A DNA stretch of 62,068 nucleotides from Actinoplanes palleronii (GCF_016862315.1 NZ_BOMS01000152.1:1-62068); one strand, 5' to 3'; counted from the first letter of the stretch, positions 32,054 to 40,848 are shown. Notes: a model not told the origin generated them from the letters alone. A program made the numbers and translations.

Positions 32054-32461
32054 GAGGCCGCCGAGGCCGGTGAGGCGGCTGAGCGCGGCGAAGCCCTCGT
32101 CGGTCCCGGGCCAGTGCCGGCGGACCGCGTCGACGCCGGCCCGGCGCACCGTGGACCGCAGGACCGCGGTGACGATGATGGCATCGTCGGCATACCCGAG
32201 CACGGGAATGAAGTCGGGGATCAGGTCGAACGGGAACGCCAGGTAGGCCAGGAGCACGCCGATGCGGATCCGGACACCGCGCGGCAACCGCTGATCGGCG
32301 GCGAGACGACGCAACAACCGCAGCAGATCGGGCAACAGGCGAAGAGCTTCCTTGAGCTGAGCTCGACCAGGCCGCGCGACCAACAGGGCGATCAGCAGAG
32401 CGAGCCAGACCACCAGCAGCGCGACACCGGCGCCGATCAGGGTCTGCCACCACCAGGCCAT
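32045..32461 (-). CDS. YkvA-like DUF1232 membrane protein
   Basis: A 138-residue protein. One transmembrane segment lies near the N-terminus (LIGAGVALLVVWLALLIALL). A cytoplasmic helix rich in Leu/Arg follows, then the DUF1232 motif VRIRIGVLLAYLAFPFDLIP and DFIPVLGYADDAIIV. I start it at ATG 32461, where GGGGGAG is 7 nt upstream; a further 13 codons upstream are open but not typical. DUF1232 proteins are small and of unknown function. The C-terminus LTGLGGLGG is partly made by the 28-bp duplication. Confidence 0.85.
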   Translation of the reverse strand: MAWWWQTLIGAGVALLVVWLALLIALLVARPGRAQLKEALRLLPDLLRLLRRLAADQRLPRGVRIRIGVLLAYLAFPFDLIPDFIPVLGYADDAIIVTAVLRSTVRRAGVDAVRRHWPGTDEGFAALSRLTGLGGLGG

Positions 32462-32646
32462 GTGCTGCTCCCCCGCGGCCGTCAACGACAGGTTCACCAT
32501 GCAACGCTCCTCGGTCCGGGCATCCGTCCCGACGGTAGCCCGCCGGCCGGGCCGGGCCGCATATGCCAGGGTCCGGCGGCGCAGGTGCCCTGGACCTGCT
32601 CACCTCGATCCACCGAACGACCTACCGCATGACGAGGGTGAATGGC

Positions 32647-32937
32647 GTGTCCGAAACCCACCTGGCGGACGCACTCGTGACATTGGCCGACACGCTCGTC
32701 GACGACTTCGACGTGATCGACTTCCTGCACGGCCTCACCGAACACCCTCAACCTTTTCGACACCGCACCGGCGCGCTCCCCGCGGAGAAGCTGCGGATCG
32801 GCCGAGCCATGGCCGACGTCGCCACGATAGGACTACTGCAGCAACGCGCCATCGCGGATCCGAGCGGACCGCCCCCGCGTCCCCCGGCGCCCACACCACC
32901 ACGCGACATCGGGCGTAGCATCACGTCCAAGGAGTAG
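32647..32937 (+). pseudogene. GAF-ANTAR regulator with most of the GAF domain deleted
   Basis: From GTG 32647 the frame begins VSETHLADALVTLADTLVDD and FDVIDFLHGLTEH, the characteristic opening of actinobacterial GAF-ANTAR proteins. It then jumps to LRIGRAMADVATIGLLQQRA, a segment that normally lies about 100 residues later, at the end of the GAF domain. The ANTAR RNA-binding domain is absent, replaced by a Pro-rich tail (PPPRPPAPTPPRD). The frame is open, so a 96-residue product is possible, but it has lost both functional domains. Confidence 0.65.
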
Positions 32938-33034
32938 CGCCGCTCCGCCGGAGCAGGATCTGAACACCCTCCGCGCGAAACATGCCTCCTGCCTCCAGAC
33001 CCCGGGCCGGGTTCCATCCGCCTGGGGGTTAGCC

Positions 33035-34129
33035 ATGACCGACCGCACACCACATCGCAGCGTCATCACCGTGGCCACACCGGCCCGCACCCACCGTGCG
33101 GATACCTCGGCAGAGCGTGGGCCTGCTCCCGGTCACACGTACTCCGGCAGTCCGGTGAGCGCCGGACAGCTGCCTTCGGCCGAATTCCCTGCCCGCCAGG
33201 CACCGGCGCCATCGTTTCCCGGTGTTCCGATCCAGATCGGGGCACCCGCGTCCGGCAGTCCGTACCCCGCAGGCAATGCCGATGCCGAGACATTCCCGGC
33301 CGACGACGAAGAACTGGTGACGGTGCTGGCGGCAGTCGCCGGCGGCGCTACAGCGCTGTTGCACGAGTCTCGCCGACGCCAGCAGTGGCAGGCCGCGATG
33401 ACGGAGCTGTCCACCGCCGTGCTGGGCAACGACGATCCGGTCGGTTTCGCGCTGCCGCAGATCGTCGTCCACGCGACCAGCGCATCGTCCGCCGCCGGAG
33501 TGTGCGTCTGCGTACCCGCAGGGCAACCGGACATGTTGCTGGTCGCCGCGGGCGGCGGCGTCTACACCGACAGCATCGGTACCACCTTTTCCACCGCAGG
33601 ATCCGTCTACGCCGACGCGCTCGCCGACCGTAGACCCGCTGTTGTCGCCGACTGGTACGCGAGACCCCGCGCCGACGGACAGCTTCTCGACGGAGTCGGG
33701 CCGGCCGTGGCGCTGCCGATGCGTAACGACGCTGCGGTCACCGGTGTGCTGTTCGTGTGCAACCAGCGCGCCGCTCCCCGTTTCGACGCCCTGGACCTCG
33801 AGCTCTTCGGCGGTTACGCCCGCCACGCCGCTCTGGTCATGCAACTGGCCCTGGCCCGACACGACAATGTGCAGCTGCGGCTGAGCGACGATCGCCAGCA
33901 GATCGGTGACGACCTGCACCACCACGTGCTGCACCGCGTGTCCCAGCTCGGCATCGACCTGCACGGCATTGCTGCTCGCCTGCACGACAGCACCGCCCAG
34001 GCCACGATCATGACCGCCATCGACGACACCGACACGATCATCCGCGAACTGCGTTCCGCGATCTTCTCCCTGCATCGCCTCGAACCGGCCCGGCCCGGCG
34101 CCATCCGGCATCCCCCAGCAGCCGAGTGA
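33035..34129 (+). CDS. DevS-like GAF/HisKA_3 protein lacking the ATPase domain
   Basis: A 364-residue protein. Residues 1-85 are Pro/Ala-rich and not domain-like. From about 90, DEELVTVLAAVAGGATALLH is the end of a first GAF domain. A complete second GAF follows (WQAAMTELSTAVLGNDDPVG to FGGYARHAALVMQLA). The dimerisation helix is DDRQQIGDDLHHHVLHRVSQ with His in the DLH motif, ending IIRELRSAIFSLH. This matches mycobacterial DevS/DosT-type oxygen and redox sensors, but the HATPase domain is missing and the stop comes 20 residues after the helix pair. It could be a dimerising sensor without kinase activity or a truncated gene. TTAGCC precedes the ATG. Confidence 0.75.
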   Translation: MTDRTPHRSVITVATPARTHRADTSAERGPAPGHTYSGSPVSAGQLPSAEFPARQAPAPSFPGVPIQIGAPASGSPYPAGNADAETFPADDEELVTVLAAVAGGATALLHESRRRQQWQAAMTELSTAVLGNDDPVGFALPQIVVHATSASSAAGVCVCVPAGQPDMLLVAAGGGVYTDSIGTTFSTAGSVYADALADRRPAVVADWYARPRADGQLLDGVGPAVALPMRNDAAVTGVLFVCNQRAAPRFDALDLELFGGYARHAALVMQLALARHDNVQLRLSDDRQQIGDDLHHHVLHRVSQLGIDLHGIAARLHDSTAQATIMTAIDDTDTIIRELRSAIFSLHRLEPARPGAIRHPPAAE

Positions 34130-34315
34130 GAGCCAGCGCGGTACCGGGTACGCCACAGCAACGCTGACCAGCTCCGAAACCTCCCGCTGTGCGGCTGTCG
34201 AGAGCTACCGCCCGCGCCGGGACGCATCGGCACTGCCACACCTTGACTCATGACGACGGGTCCGGACCCTGCTCGATCGCCCTTGCCAGCAGAAGTCACC
34301 AGTCCGGAGGACCCC

Positions 34316-34678
34316 ATGTCCATCACGCCGCGGGTGTCATCACCCGCTCAGCTCAGCCTGCAGACGACGAACCCGGCAGCGGGCATCGTCCACATCGCCG
34401 TCGCCGGCGAGATCGACCTCAACAACACCGGAGAACTCCGGGCGCAGCTGTTCCACGCCCTCCGCACACGACGTCCGCACCACATCGCCGTCGACCTCGC
34501 CGGGGTGAGGTTCATCGACTGCGGTGGCCTCGCTGTCCTCATCCTGCTCAGCCAGGCAGCCCTGAGCAGCGGCTGCTGCTTGGAGTTCACCGATCCACCG
34601 GCTTTCCTCCTGCGCATGCTCAAGGAGACCGGGACGCTCAGCATCCTCACCGTTCATCCGACGGGGCCTCCCACGTAG
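34316..34678 (+). CDS. STAS-domain protein with altered phosphorylation loop
   Basis: A 120-residue STAS domain from ATG 34316 (GGAGG 5 nt upstream). The core strands are IVHIAVAGEIDLNNTGELRA and HHIAVDLAGVRFIDCGGLAV. The loop that carries the phosphorylatable Ser/Thr (D-S-S/T-G) reads D-C-G-G here, so the usual kinase target is absent. The protein may be a constitutive antagonist or sensor partner. It follows the DevS-like gene by 186 bp. An upstream in-frame ATG at 34250 would add 22 unrelated residues. Confidence 0.85.
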   Translation: MSITPRVSSPAQLSLQTTNPAAGIVHIAVAGEIDLNNTGELRAQLFHALRTRRPHHIAVDLAGVRFIDCGGLAVLILLSQAALSSGCCLEFTDPPAFLLRMLKETGTLSILTVHPTGPPT

Positions 34679-34767
34679 CCGGCCGGCTCGCCACAGCGGA
34701 CCACAAGCAGCACGGCGGCCGCCCGCTCAAGCGCCCTCCTGGCCCGGCGAGGGCCTCCGGCACACCG

Positions 34768-34950
34768 TCAGCGACGCTGCCCACTCCCGAGCATCACGAA
34801 CTGACACGAGCCGTCATGATGTCTGCGCAACGTGCACGTGTCTCCGGTGGGCAGATGCACCCGGCCGCATTCACCCTGCCGAGCCAGATCCTCGTTGATG
34901 GACGGGATGTGCAGTTCCGGCAGATCGCCGCGATCGAGATTCTTGTTCAC
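34768..34950 (-). CDS. Small Cys/His-containing protein
   Basis: A 60-residue frame from a GTG at 34950, preceded by GAGGAGG with 5-nt spacing, one of the best ribosome sites in the window. The sequence opens VNKNLDRGDLPELHIPSINE and contains GECGRVHLPTGDTCTLRRHH followed by DGSC. The C-x3-H...C...HH...C spacing suggests a zinc site. I recognise no family. The longer open frame upstream on this strand has no protein-like pattern. It converges with the STAS gene. Confidence 0.55.
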   Translation of the reverse strand: MNKNLDRGDLPELHIPSINEDLARQGECGRVHLPTGDTCTLRRHHDGSCQFVMLGSGQRR

Positions 34951-35716
34951 CAGGTCCTCCTCGGGTAGATCAGATGGTGGGGTGGGTGCGCCGGTCGCCG
35001 ACTCGCTCGATGGCCGGCCGGTGGACAGCCGTGGGGTGTGCAAGCCGTCCACGGTGGCGGGGACCTCGATGGTCGCGCTCGACGACAGGACCGCCACCTC
35101 GAGTGCGGTCGTCGTCAGCCACGCCGCGGACAGCGCCTCGCCATCACACGCCCCGGCGAGCCGCCGGATTCGATGAGGTGAGCGGCACACGAGGACAGCT
35201 GCGATCTCGTCGGCATGAAAGCTCCTGCCACGGGGCGACAAGTCAGCCACCAGGGTCCGGAGCAACCATCCGAACCCTACGCCTGTCCCGCGCCGTCGCT
35301 CAGCACTACACCTCTTCCGACTCGGCCGGGCCGGCATCCGCGCCGTCCGGCCGACCTCCCGCGACGGCTCTGGCCGGCTCGAACGGTTGCGGCGATGCGG
35401 GCTGCGCTGACGAGAAGCGCGGCACCACCCGGCGGGCGTACAGTCGATGTGCCGCTCTGGTCCCCGGTGGCCACCGACCCGCCGCCGCGCATTCCCCTCG
35501 ACGAGGCGAACGCGACCGAACGTCCTCGCCATGGTGCACATGTCGCCATTTCCGCCATGACGGCACGGGCATTACCGATCGCCGTTTTCACCGCATTGAT
35601 GGCTGCGCGACTCCGTTCGGACCGGCACTCTCGCCTGCGCTGACACCGCGACCGAATCCGTAGGAATGAAACAGATTTTGTCCGCAACCTCATGTCGAAG
35701 AGAAAAGGAAAAAGCC
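34951..35716. other. Gene-poor stretch without a supported gene
   Basis: Several frames are open on both strands through GC bias, but none shows a domain, a conserved motif or a ribosome site. The last 60 bp are AT-richer (GAATGAAACAGATTTTGTCC near 35665-35684) and probably hold the promoter of the BON gene. Decayed genes are possible but I could not identify any. Confidence 0.4.
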
Positions 35717-36388
35717 ATGACCCAGACACTGCACAGGACCGATGAACAACTCAAGGCCGCGGTGACCGACGAACTGAAGTGGAGCACCCCCGGTGTGAGT
35801 GACACGAACATCGGAGTCGCGGTCAACCACGGCGCGGTCACCCTGTCCGGAGAGGTGGATAGCTGGCCCGAGAAACAACTCGCGGAACACGCGGCATTAC
35901 GCGTACGCGGGGTCACCGCCGTGGCGGAGGACATCACCGTGCGCAACAGTTGGTCAGGAATAAACGACACCGACATCGCGCGGGAAGCCGGCGAGGCATT
36001 CGCCCGTTCGGTCACTGTCCCGGCCGAGACAGTGACGGCGACTGTCCACAAGCACGTCATCACCCTCAATGGCGAGGTTGCCTGGCACTACCAGCGGGAG
36101 GCCGCCGAAGAAGCCGTCCGCCACCTCAAAGGTGTCCTCCAGGTCTTCAACGCCATCACACTCAAGCCCGTCGCATCGCCGACCGACGTCAAGGCGGTCA
36201 TCAATGCCGCGCTGGTGCGAACCGCCCAGGCCGAAGGTCGCGACATCACGGTGAACGTCAACCACGCCGGCCATGTCATGCTCGAAGGAACCGTGCATTC
36301 CTGGGCAGAACGGCGCGAGGTAGAACGCGCAGCGTGGTCGGCACCGGGCGTCACCGACCTCACCAACGCTCTCGAGATCCACTACTGA
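35717..36388 (+). CDS. Three-BON-domain protein
   Basis: A 223-residue protein made of three BON modules of about 65-70 residues, each with the pattern of a helix, then GxVTLxGxV, a second helix and a Val-Thr-Asp/Asn strand. Module 1 has NHGAVTLSGEVDSW, module 2 HKHVITLNGEVAWH and module 3 HAGHVMLEGTVHSW. There is no signal peptide, so it is probably cytoplasmic or peripheral to the membrane, where BON proteins are linked to stress adaptation and membrane integrity. The ATG at 35717 has AAAAGGAAA upstream. The linker regions are short and the length is usual for cytosolic triple-BON proteins. Confidence 0.9.
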   Translation: MTQTLHRTDEQLKAAVTDELKWSTPGVSDTNIGVAVNHGAVTLSGEVDSWPEKQLAEHAALRVRGVTAVAEDITVRNSWSGINDTDIAREAGEAFARSVTVPAETVTATVHKHVITLNGEVAWHYQREAAEEAVRHLKGVLQVFNAITLKPVASPTDVKAVINAALVRTAQAEGRDITVNVNHAGHVMLEGTVHSWAERREVERAAWSAPGVTDLTNALEIHY

Positions 36389-36635
36389 CGCGACGGCGGG
36401 CCGCAGGCCGTAGTCGGCCTGCGGCTCTCCATGAAAGATCGTGATGGTGGCGACCGACTCCTCACTTCCGGTCGTACGGTGCAAGGGTTGCCCTGCCCGT
36501 CGCGCAAGCGGAACAGCGGGTCGGCGACCCGGGCGGTGTCGGCTGCCGACAGCGGGAGCCGGGTGGGGCGCGGTGGCGGGCTGAGGTTCTCGCGTTCGGC
36601 TGCGCGCCCGGCGGTGGCCGCTCGACGATCATCAG

Positions 36636-36863
36636 ATGCGCGCGGCTGCCGGACTACCTCCCGTGACGGACCCGATGCTGGCCACCGCGGGTGCGGTGCC
36701 GGTGGGCGCGGGCTGGGCGGCGGAGATCAAGCACGAAGGGATGCGCGCCGGGGTGACCGCCGCCGGCGGGCGGTGGCGGGTCCACAGCCGTACGGGCCGG
36801 GACGTGACCGCCGTCTTCCCCAACCCTCGGGAATCCCGTCAGAAGAGCGATCACTACCGCTGA
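36636..36863 (+). pseudogene. 5' fragment of ATP-dependent DNA ligase (LigD/LigC-type)
   Basis: The 75-residue frame opens MRAAAGLPPVTDPMLATAGA and reads WAAEIKHEGMRAGVTAAGGR and VHSRTGRDVTAVFP. This is the nucleotidyltransferase start of LigD/LigC-type ligases: P-M-L-A, motif I E-x-K-x-D-G-x-R with the AMP-accepting Lys (here EIKHEGMR, Asp replaced by Glu) and motif Ia SRxGxD. Coherence ends after VFPNP near 36835. The 3' part of such a gene lies in the same direction at 47.5-48.1 kb. Nothing recognisable lies in 36864-37115. Confidence 0.75.
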
Positions 36864-37115
36864 AGCGCATCGTACGACGGGCATTGCCAATCTTTTGTAT
36901 GGCTCGCCTGATCTGGTGAATGTCCGCCACTCCTGCATCTGATGCGCGTTACGCCCATTGGAGCCGTAGCGGGCTCTTACCCGCGCTCGCTCTCGAGCGG
37001 CTGCGGCGGGCGCTCTCCGGACAGTCCCTGTCGTAGGCCCAGCCGCTCGTGGCGGCGGGGCGTAGGCAGGGGAGACATCGTGTCCGGTGGTGGGCTGGGC
37101 GCTTCGGCCTTCGGC

Positions 37116-38042
37116 TCACCGACCGAGAAGTTGCCGCTGGATGATCGGCGCGACACTTTTGGCGTCGGGGATGAACGAGAATCCGGCCCAGCCGTGCGAG
37201 AGCCCGGTGCGGATGTCGTAGTAGGCATCGATACCGAGCGCCTCTGTAGCGTCTTTGAGGCGCCAGGTGTCGGGGCACAGGAGGTCGATGGTGCCCGAGT
37301 AGACCGCGAGGCCTCGAATGCCGGCCATCGAACCGTTGATCGGGCTCACCATGGGATCGGCAGGGTCGAGCTCACCTGCCCACTGGCGGCCCCACTCGCG
37401 CAGAGCGTCGATGCTGAGGAAGGGGTCGTTGATGGTGTGGCTGCGCGGGTCGCTGAGAGTGACATCGAGGAAGGGTGAGATCAGCACGACGCGCGCCGGG
37501 CTTTCCACGCCGCGACTGATCACCTCCTGAACGGCCGCCAGAGCGAGGCCGGCACCGGCGGAGTCGCCTTGGACAGCGACCAGGTCCGCACCGCGCTCAC
37601 GGACGAGGTCGGCGATGAGGTCGGCGACGATCGGGACGATGCGACCGGCGGTGCCGTGGGGTGCCAGGGGGTAGATCGGCACGATCACGTCGACGTCATC
37701 GGCGCGGGCCCAACTGGCGTTCCAGGCCCAGGTCATGGCGTTGATCTCGGTGACGTAAGCGCCGCCGTGGATCGCCACGATCGCCTTGCGGGGCACGCCG
37801 GCGCCGGCTTTGCGGCGGAGGGTCCAGATAGGAAAGCCCCGCTCATCGGATTGGCTTACGTCGAGGCCGGCGACAGCCTTGGCGGGTGGGACGACCGGAG
37901 TGGCCTTTGCGTCACGCTTGAGGACGTAGGCCTTGGCCTTCGCGGTGGATTGCTTGTTGAAGCCCATGGGTCGCATGGCATTGCTGATGACGCGGTGCAT
38001 CAGGCTGGAGGAGCCGTTCTGGACGAGCTTGCTGTGGGGCAT
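37116..38042 (-). CDS. HSL-type alpha/beta hydrolase (esterase/lipase)
   Basis: A 308-residue hydrolase of the hormone-sensitive-lipase group. The signature HGGAYV is at about residues 97-102, the nucleophile GDSAGAGLA, the acid in GTIDLLCPD and the base in LSHGWAGF. N-terminal residues 1-60 (MPHSKLVQNGSSSLMHRVIS) are the usual cap region. It is the last gene of a minus-strand group TetR-VOC-MFS-hydrolase with gaps of 41-87 nt. Detoxification of an ester-containing compound exported or resisted by the cassette is a fair guess. No signal peptide is present. Confidence 0.88.
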   Translation of the reverse strand: MPHSKLVQNGSSSLMHRVISNAMRPMGFNKQSTAKAKAYVLKRDAKATPVVPPAKAVAGLDVSQSDERGFPIWTLRRKAGAGVPRKAIVAIHGGAYVTEINAMTWAWNASWARADDVDVIVPIYPLAPHGTAGRIVPIVADLIADLVRERGADLVAVQGDSAGAGLALAAVQEVISRGVESPARVVLISPFLDVTLSDPRSHTINDPFLSIDALREWGRQWAGELDPADPMVSPINGSMAGIRGLAVYSGTIDLLCPDTWRLKDATEALGIDAYYDIRTGLSHGWAGFSFIPDAKSVAPIIQRQLLGR

Positions 38043-38083
38043 GAGAGTCCTGTCGTAGGAGCGTGAATGAGATGTCGGGCGGG

Positions 38084-39571
38084 TCAGGTGTCGAGGTTCG
38101 CTTCTCGACGCTGGTACTCGGTCTTGTCGGGAAAGAGCGTGGCGCAGACGATCCCGGTGAGCAGGAACAGGCCGCCGCTGAGGAGGAAGACGGCGACGTA
38201 GCCGTGCGTTGCGGCGTCGGCCAGGAGGTTGCTTGCGCTGAGATGTTCGTGGCCGGATCGTGAGCGCGAGGCCGTGACGGAGGCCGCGACGGTGCTCAAG
38301 ACCGCGACTCCGATCGACCCGCCGACCTGTTGCATCGTGTTCACGAGGGCCGATGCCACGCCGGAGTCGGCGACTGCGACACCGATCGTGGCGGCGTTCG
38401 TGGCCGGGGCCATGACAGCGCCGAGGGCGAGCCCCATAGCGATCAGGCCGGGCAGGACCCCGGCGGCGTAGGGGGTGGTCGGCGTGAGTGTGCTGAGGAT
38501 CAGCATCGCGATGACACCGAGGAGCATCCCCGCCGGCAGGACGATGCGCGGCCCGAATCGGGGCAGGAACCTGGTGCCGACGAGGTTGGCGCTGATCATG
38601 ATGCAGGCGATGAAGGGCAAGAAGGCGAGCCCGGACGTCGACGCGCTGAAGCCCTTCACCCCCTGCAAGTAGTAGGAGAGAAAGAGGAAGACGGCGAACA
38701 TTTGGACGCCGACGAGAGCGAGGACGCCGAACGACGTCGCGCGCATCCGGTCGGTGATCACATGCAGCGGGAGCAGCGGATGCGCGGTGCGTCGTTCGAC
38801 GAGCACGAACACCGCCAAAAAGATGACGCCGAGGGTGAGGGAAACGAGAGTCGACGGGGCACTCCAACCGGCGGATCCGGCTTGCGAGAAGCCGAGGACG
38901 ATGCCCACCAGACCGAGAGCTACGGTGCATGCGCCTGCGAGGTCGAGCGGTTGCCGCTTTGGCGGGTGTTCACGACGGAGATAGGCGAGAGCACCGATGA
39001 ATGCGGGTATCGCGAAGACGACGTTGATGTAGAGAGCGAACCGCCACGAGAGGTATTGGGTGAGGAATCCGCCGATGATCAGACCGACGGCCGCACCGAC
39101 CACGGAGACGATGCCGTAGACGGCGAACGCCTGACCGCGTTCTCGGGGGTCACGGAATGTCGAGACGAGGGTGGCAAGGGTGGCGGGGGCGAGTGCTGCG
39201 GCGGCAATGCCCTGGACGGCTCGGGCGACCACGAGAACGGTGAAGGTCGGGGCGGCGCCGCCGGCGAGGGAGGCCAACGCGAAGATCAGTGCGCTGACGA
39301 GGAAGATCCGCTTGCGGCCGATGATGTCGCCGACACGGCCGCCGAGCAGGAGAAGGGCGCCGAAGGCCAGCGCGTATGCGGTGACGATCCATTGACGCCC
39401 TGAATCCGCAAAGCCGAGGTCGGCCTGGGCCGAGGGAAGGGCGATGTTCACCACGGTGGCGTCCAGGACGACCATGAGCTGGGCCGCGGCGATGGTGGCG
39501 AGGATCAACCAGCGGTGATCCGGCACGGAGCCGGACATCCGGGTCTCGTTCTGGAGGGTGGGTGACGACAT
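38084..39571 (-). CDS. MFS drug transporter, DHA2 (14-helix) type
   Basis: A 495-residue transporter with 14 predicted hydrophobic helices. The DHA2 hallmarks are present: helix 1 LMVVLDATVVNIALPSAQAD (motif D1), loop 2-3 GGRVGDIIGRKR (motif A), and the antiporter motif C region GIVSVVGAAVGLIIGGFL. AGAAGAGCTC-type sequence precedes the start. It is paralogous in type and context to the MFS gene at 43.2 kb. It probably exports a hydrophobic drug by proton antiport and is controlled by the TetR gene upstream. Confidence 0.93.
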   Translation of the reverse strand: MSSPTLQNETRMSGSVPDHRWLILATIAAAQLMVVLDATVVNIALPSAQADLGFADSGRQWIVTAYALAFGALLLLGGRVGDIIGRKRIFLVSALIFALASLAGGAAPTFTVLVVARAVQGIAAAALAPATLATLVSTFRDPRERGQAFAVYGIVSVVGAAVGLIIGGFLTQYLSWRFALYINVVFAIPAFIGALAYLRREHPPKRQPLDLAGACTVALGLVGIVLGFSQAGSAGWSAPSTLVSLTLGVIFLAVFVLVERRTAHPLLPLHVITDRMRATSFGVLALVGVQMFAVFLFLSYYLQGVKGFSASTSGLAFLPFIACIMISANLVGTRFLPRFGPRIVLPAGMLLGVIAMLILSTLTPTTPYAAGVLPGLIAMGLALGAVMAPATNAATIGVAVADSGVASALVNTMQQVGGSIGVAVLSTVAASVTASRSRSGHEHLSASNLLADAATHGYVAVFLLSGGLFLLTGIVCATLFPDKTEYQRREANLDT

Positions 39572-39658
39572 GAGTTCTCTTCTGTGACGGTGGTCGGAAG
39601 TCCGCGGGGGGGTATAGCAGAGGCGGGGTGCCGGAAAGCACCCCGCCTGCGAGGGTGG

Positions 39659-40081
39659 TTACGCCTGTGCGGGAGCGGTGACGTCGATGATCCAGGTGAC
39701 GCCGAAGCGGTCGGTCAGCATGCCGTAGAGCGGGGCGAAGACCGCCGGGGCGAGCGGGGTCAGGATTTCGGCTCCCTCGGTGAGACGGTCCCACTGCGTC
39801 TGGATCTCCGCCGCGTCCGTGCCTCGCAGGGCGATGTAGAAGGAGTTCTGGCCGTGGTCGAACGGCTTGGCGGTCTGGACGTCGTAGGCCATGACGCGGA
39901 ACCCGTTGGCCCCCTCGACCTGGCCCCAGGCGACACTGTCGGCCTGGGCCGGGTCGGTGACCTGGTGGATGTCGGTGTAGGTGGCGACCGTGACAGTGCC
40001 GTCGAAAACGGTCGCGTAGAAGCCGAGGGCCTCGCGCGCCTGGCCGCGGAAGTTGATGTGGGTGGTCGTGGTGACGCTCAT
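39659..40081 (-). CDS. PhnB-like VOC family protein
   Basis: A 140-residue VOC (glyoxalase/bleomycin-resistance fold) protein of the PhnB/3-demethylubiquinone type: INFRGQAREALGFYATVFDG at the N-terminus, GFRVMAYDVQ in the middle and GMLTDRFGVTWIIDV at the end. AGAAGGAGC is 4 nt before the ATG. It sits between TetR and MFS in the first cassette. It resembles the VOC protein at 44.7 kb and the remnant at 47.1 kb, which points to repeated acquisition or duplication. Confidence 0.92.
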   Translation of the reverse strand: MSVTTTTHINFRGQAREALGFYATVFDGTVTVATYTDIHQVTDPAQADSVAWGQVEGANGFRVMAYDVQTAKPFDHGQNSFYIALRGTDAAEIQTQWDRLTEGAEILTPLAPAVFAPLYGMLTDRFGVTWIIDVTAPAQA

Positions 40082-40141
40082 GAGAGCTCCTTCTGATGGG
40101 GTTGGCTGAAACGGGAAACGGAGGTTGTGTGTTCGGGCAGC

Positions 40142-40783
40142 TCAGGTGAGCTGGGCGCCGCGCATCGCGGGCAGGATCACGCTGTCGATGAGCGACAGCG
40201 TGAACTCGGGCGTGATGGGCTGCTGCTGCACGGCGGCGCGGCAGATACTCATCATCGGCATGACCAGGGCGAGCGTGCCGACGTCGGCGCCGGGGTACTC
40301 GCCCCGGTCGATGGAACGCTGCAGAAGCACTCGGGCCGCGTCGACCCATGGCTCGATACCCGCACCGCCACCGATGCCGGCGAGGCGCGGTTCCGTCTTG
40401 GCCAGCGTGGCCAGCCCCGCAAGCACCTTGATGCGCCGCTCTTGGTCCTCGACGCTCAACGGGATGATGGCCGCGATGAGATCGCCGCGGAGGGTGCCCG
40501 TGTCAGGCAGAGTGAGCTGTGCGGTGTCGGACGCGCTCATGTGGCGAACCGCGTCGACGACAAGGTCGGCCTTGGTGGTCCAGCGACGGTAGACCGTCGC
40601 GCGGGCCGAACCGGAATGGGCGGCGACCATGTCGATGGTCATGCCCTCATAACCGGTCTCGGCGAGCACCTCGAGTGCCGAGTCGAGGATCTTGGCGTTG
40701 CGGGCGACGTCGAGCTTGCGACCAGGGCGGTGAGGTGCCGCGGCGGGGGTGCTCACCGTCTGTTCGTCGTCTGCTTCACTCAT
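40142..40783 (-). CDS. TetR family regulator of the first efflux cassette
   Basis: A 213-residue TetR protein from ATG 40783. The HTH spans about residues 26-72 (AKILDSALEVLAETGYEGMT, VAAHSGSARATVYRRWTTKA). The C-terminal part LPDTGTLRGDLIAAI is characteristic of the TetR_C_16-like group and is shared with the second cassette's TetR (42.4 kb). It is first in its operon and divergent from an AlkZ-like gene. The 65-bp gap contains a 9-bp inverted repeat, a likely operator. Confidence 0.9.
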   Translation of the reverse strand: MSEADDEQTVSTPAAAPHRPGRKLDVARNAKILDSALEVLAETGYEGMTIDMVAAHSGSARATVYRRWTTKADLVVDAVRHMSASDTAQLTLPDTGTLRGDLIAAIIPLSVEDQERRIKVLAGLATLAKTEPRLAGIGGGAGIEPWVDAARVLLQRSIDRGEYPGADVGTLALVMPMMSICRAAVQQQPITPEFTLSLIDSVILPAMRGAQLT

Positions 40784-40788
40784 GAGTA

Positions 40789-40828
40789 AAACGATACGCC
40801 AGCATCTCGATATGCGCAAGTATCGTTT
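40789..40828. promoter_or_regulatory. Inverted repeat operator between TetR and AlkZ-like gene
   Basis: AAACGATAC (40789-40797) and GTATCGTTT (40820-40828) are perfect inverted 9-mers separated by 22 bp. They stand immediately upstream of the two divergent genes, so a TetR-controlled bidirectional promoter is likely. Confidence 0.55.
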
Positions 40829-40848
40829 ACGAGAAGGCCCTGGTCAGG

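Noticed and set aside
34951..35541. Upstream extension of the 60-residue Cys/His protein to a 257-residue protein
   Set aside because: The added sequence is Arg/Ser-rich without domain character, and the internal GTG has the strong ribosome site.
35215..35643. A 142-codon plus-strand frame in the gap before the BON gene
   Set aside because: Pro/Arg/Ala-rich with no motif or ribosome site; looks like GC-bias noise.
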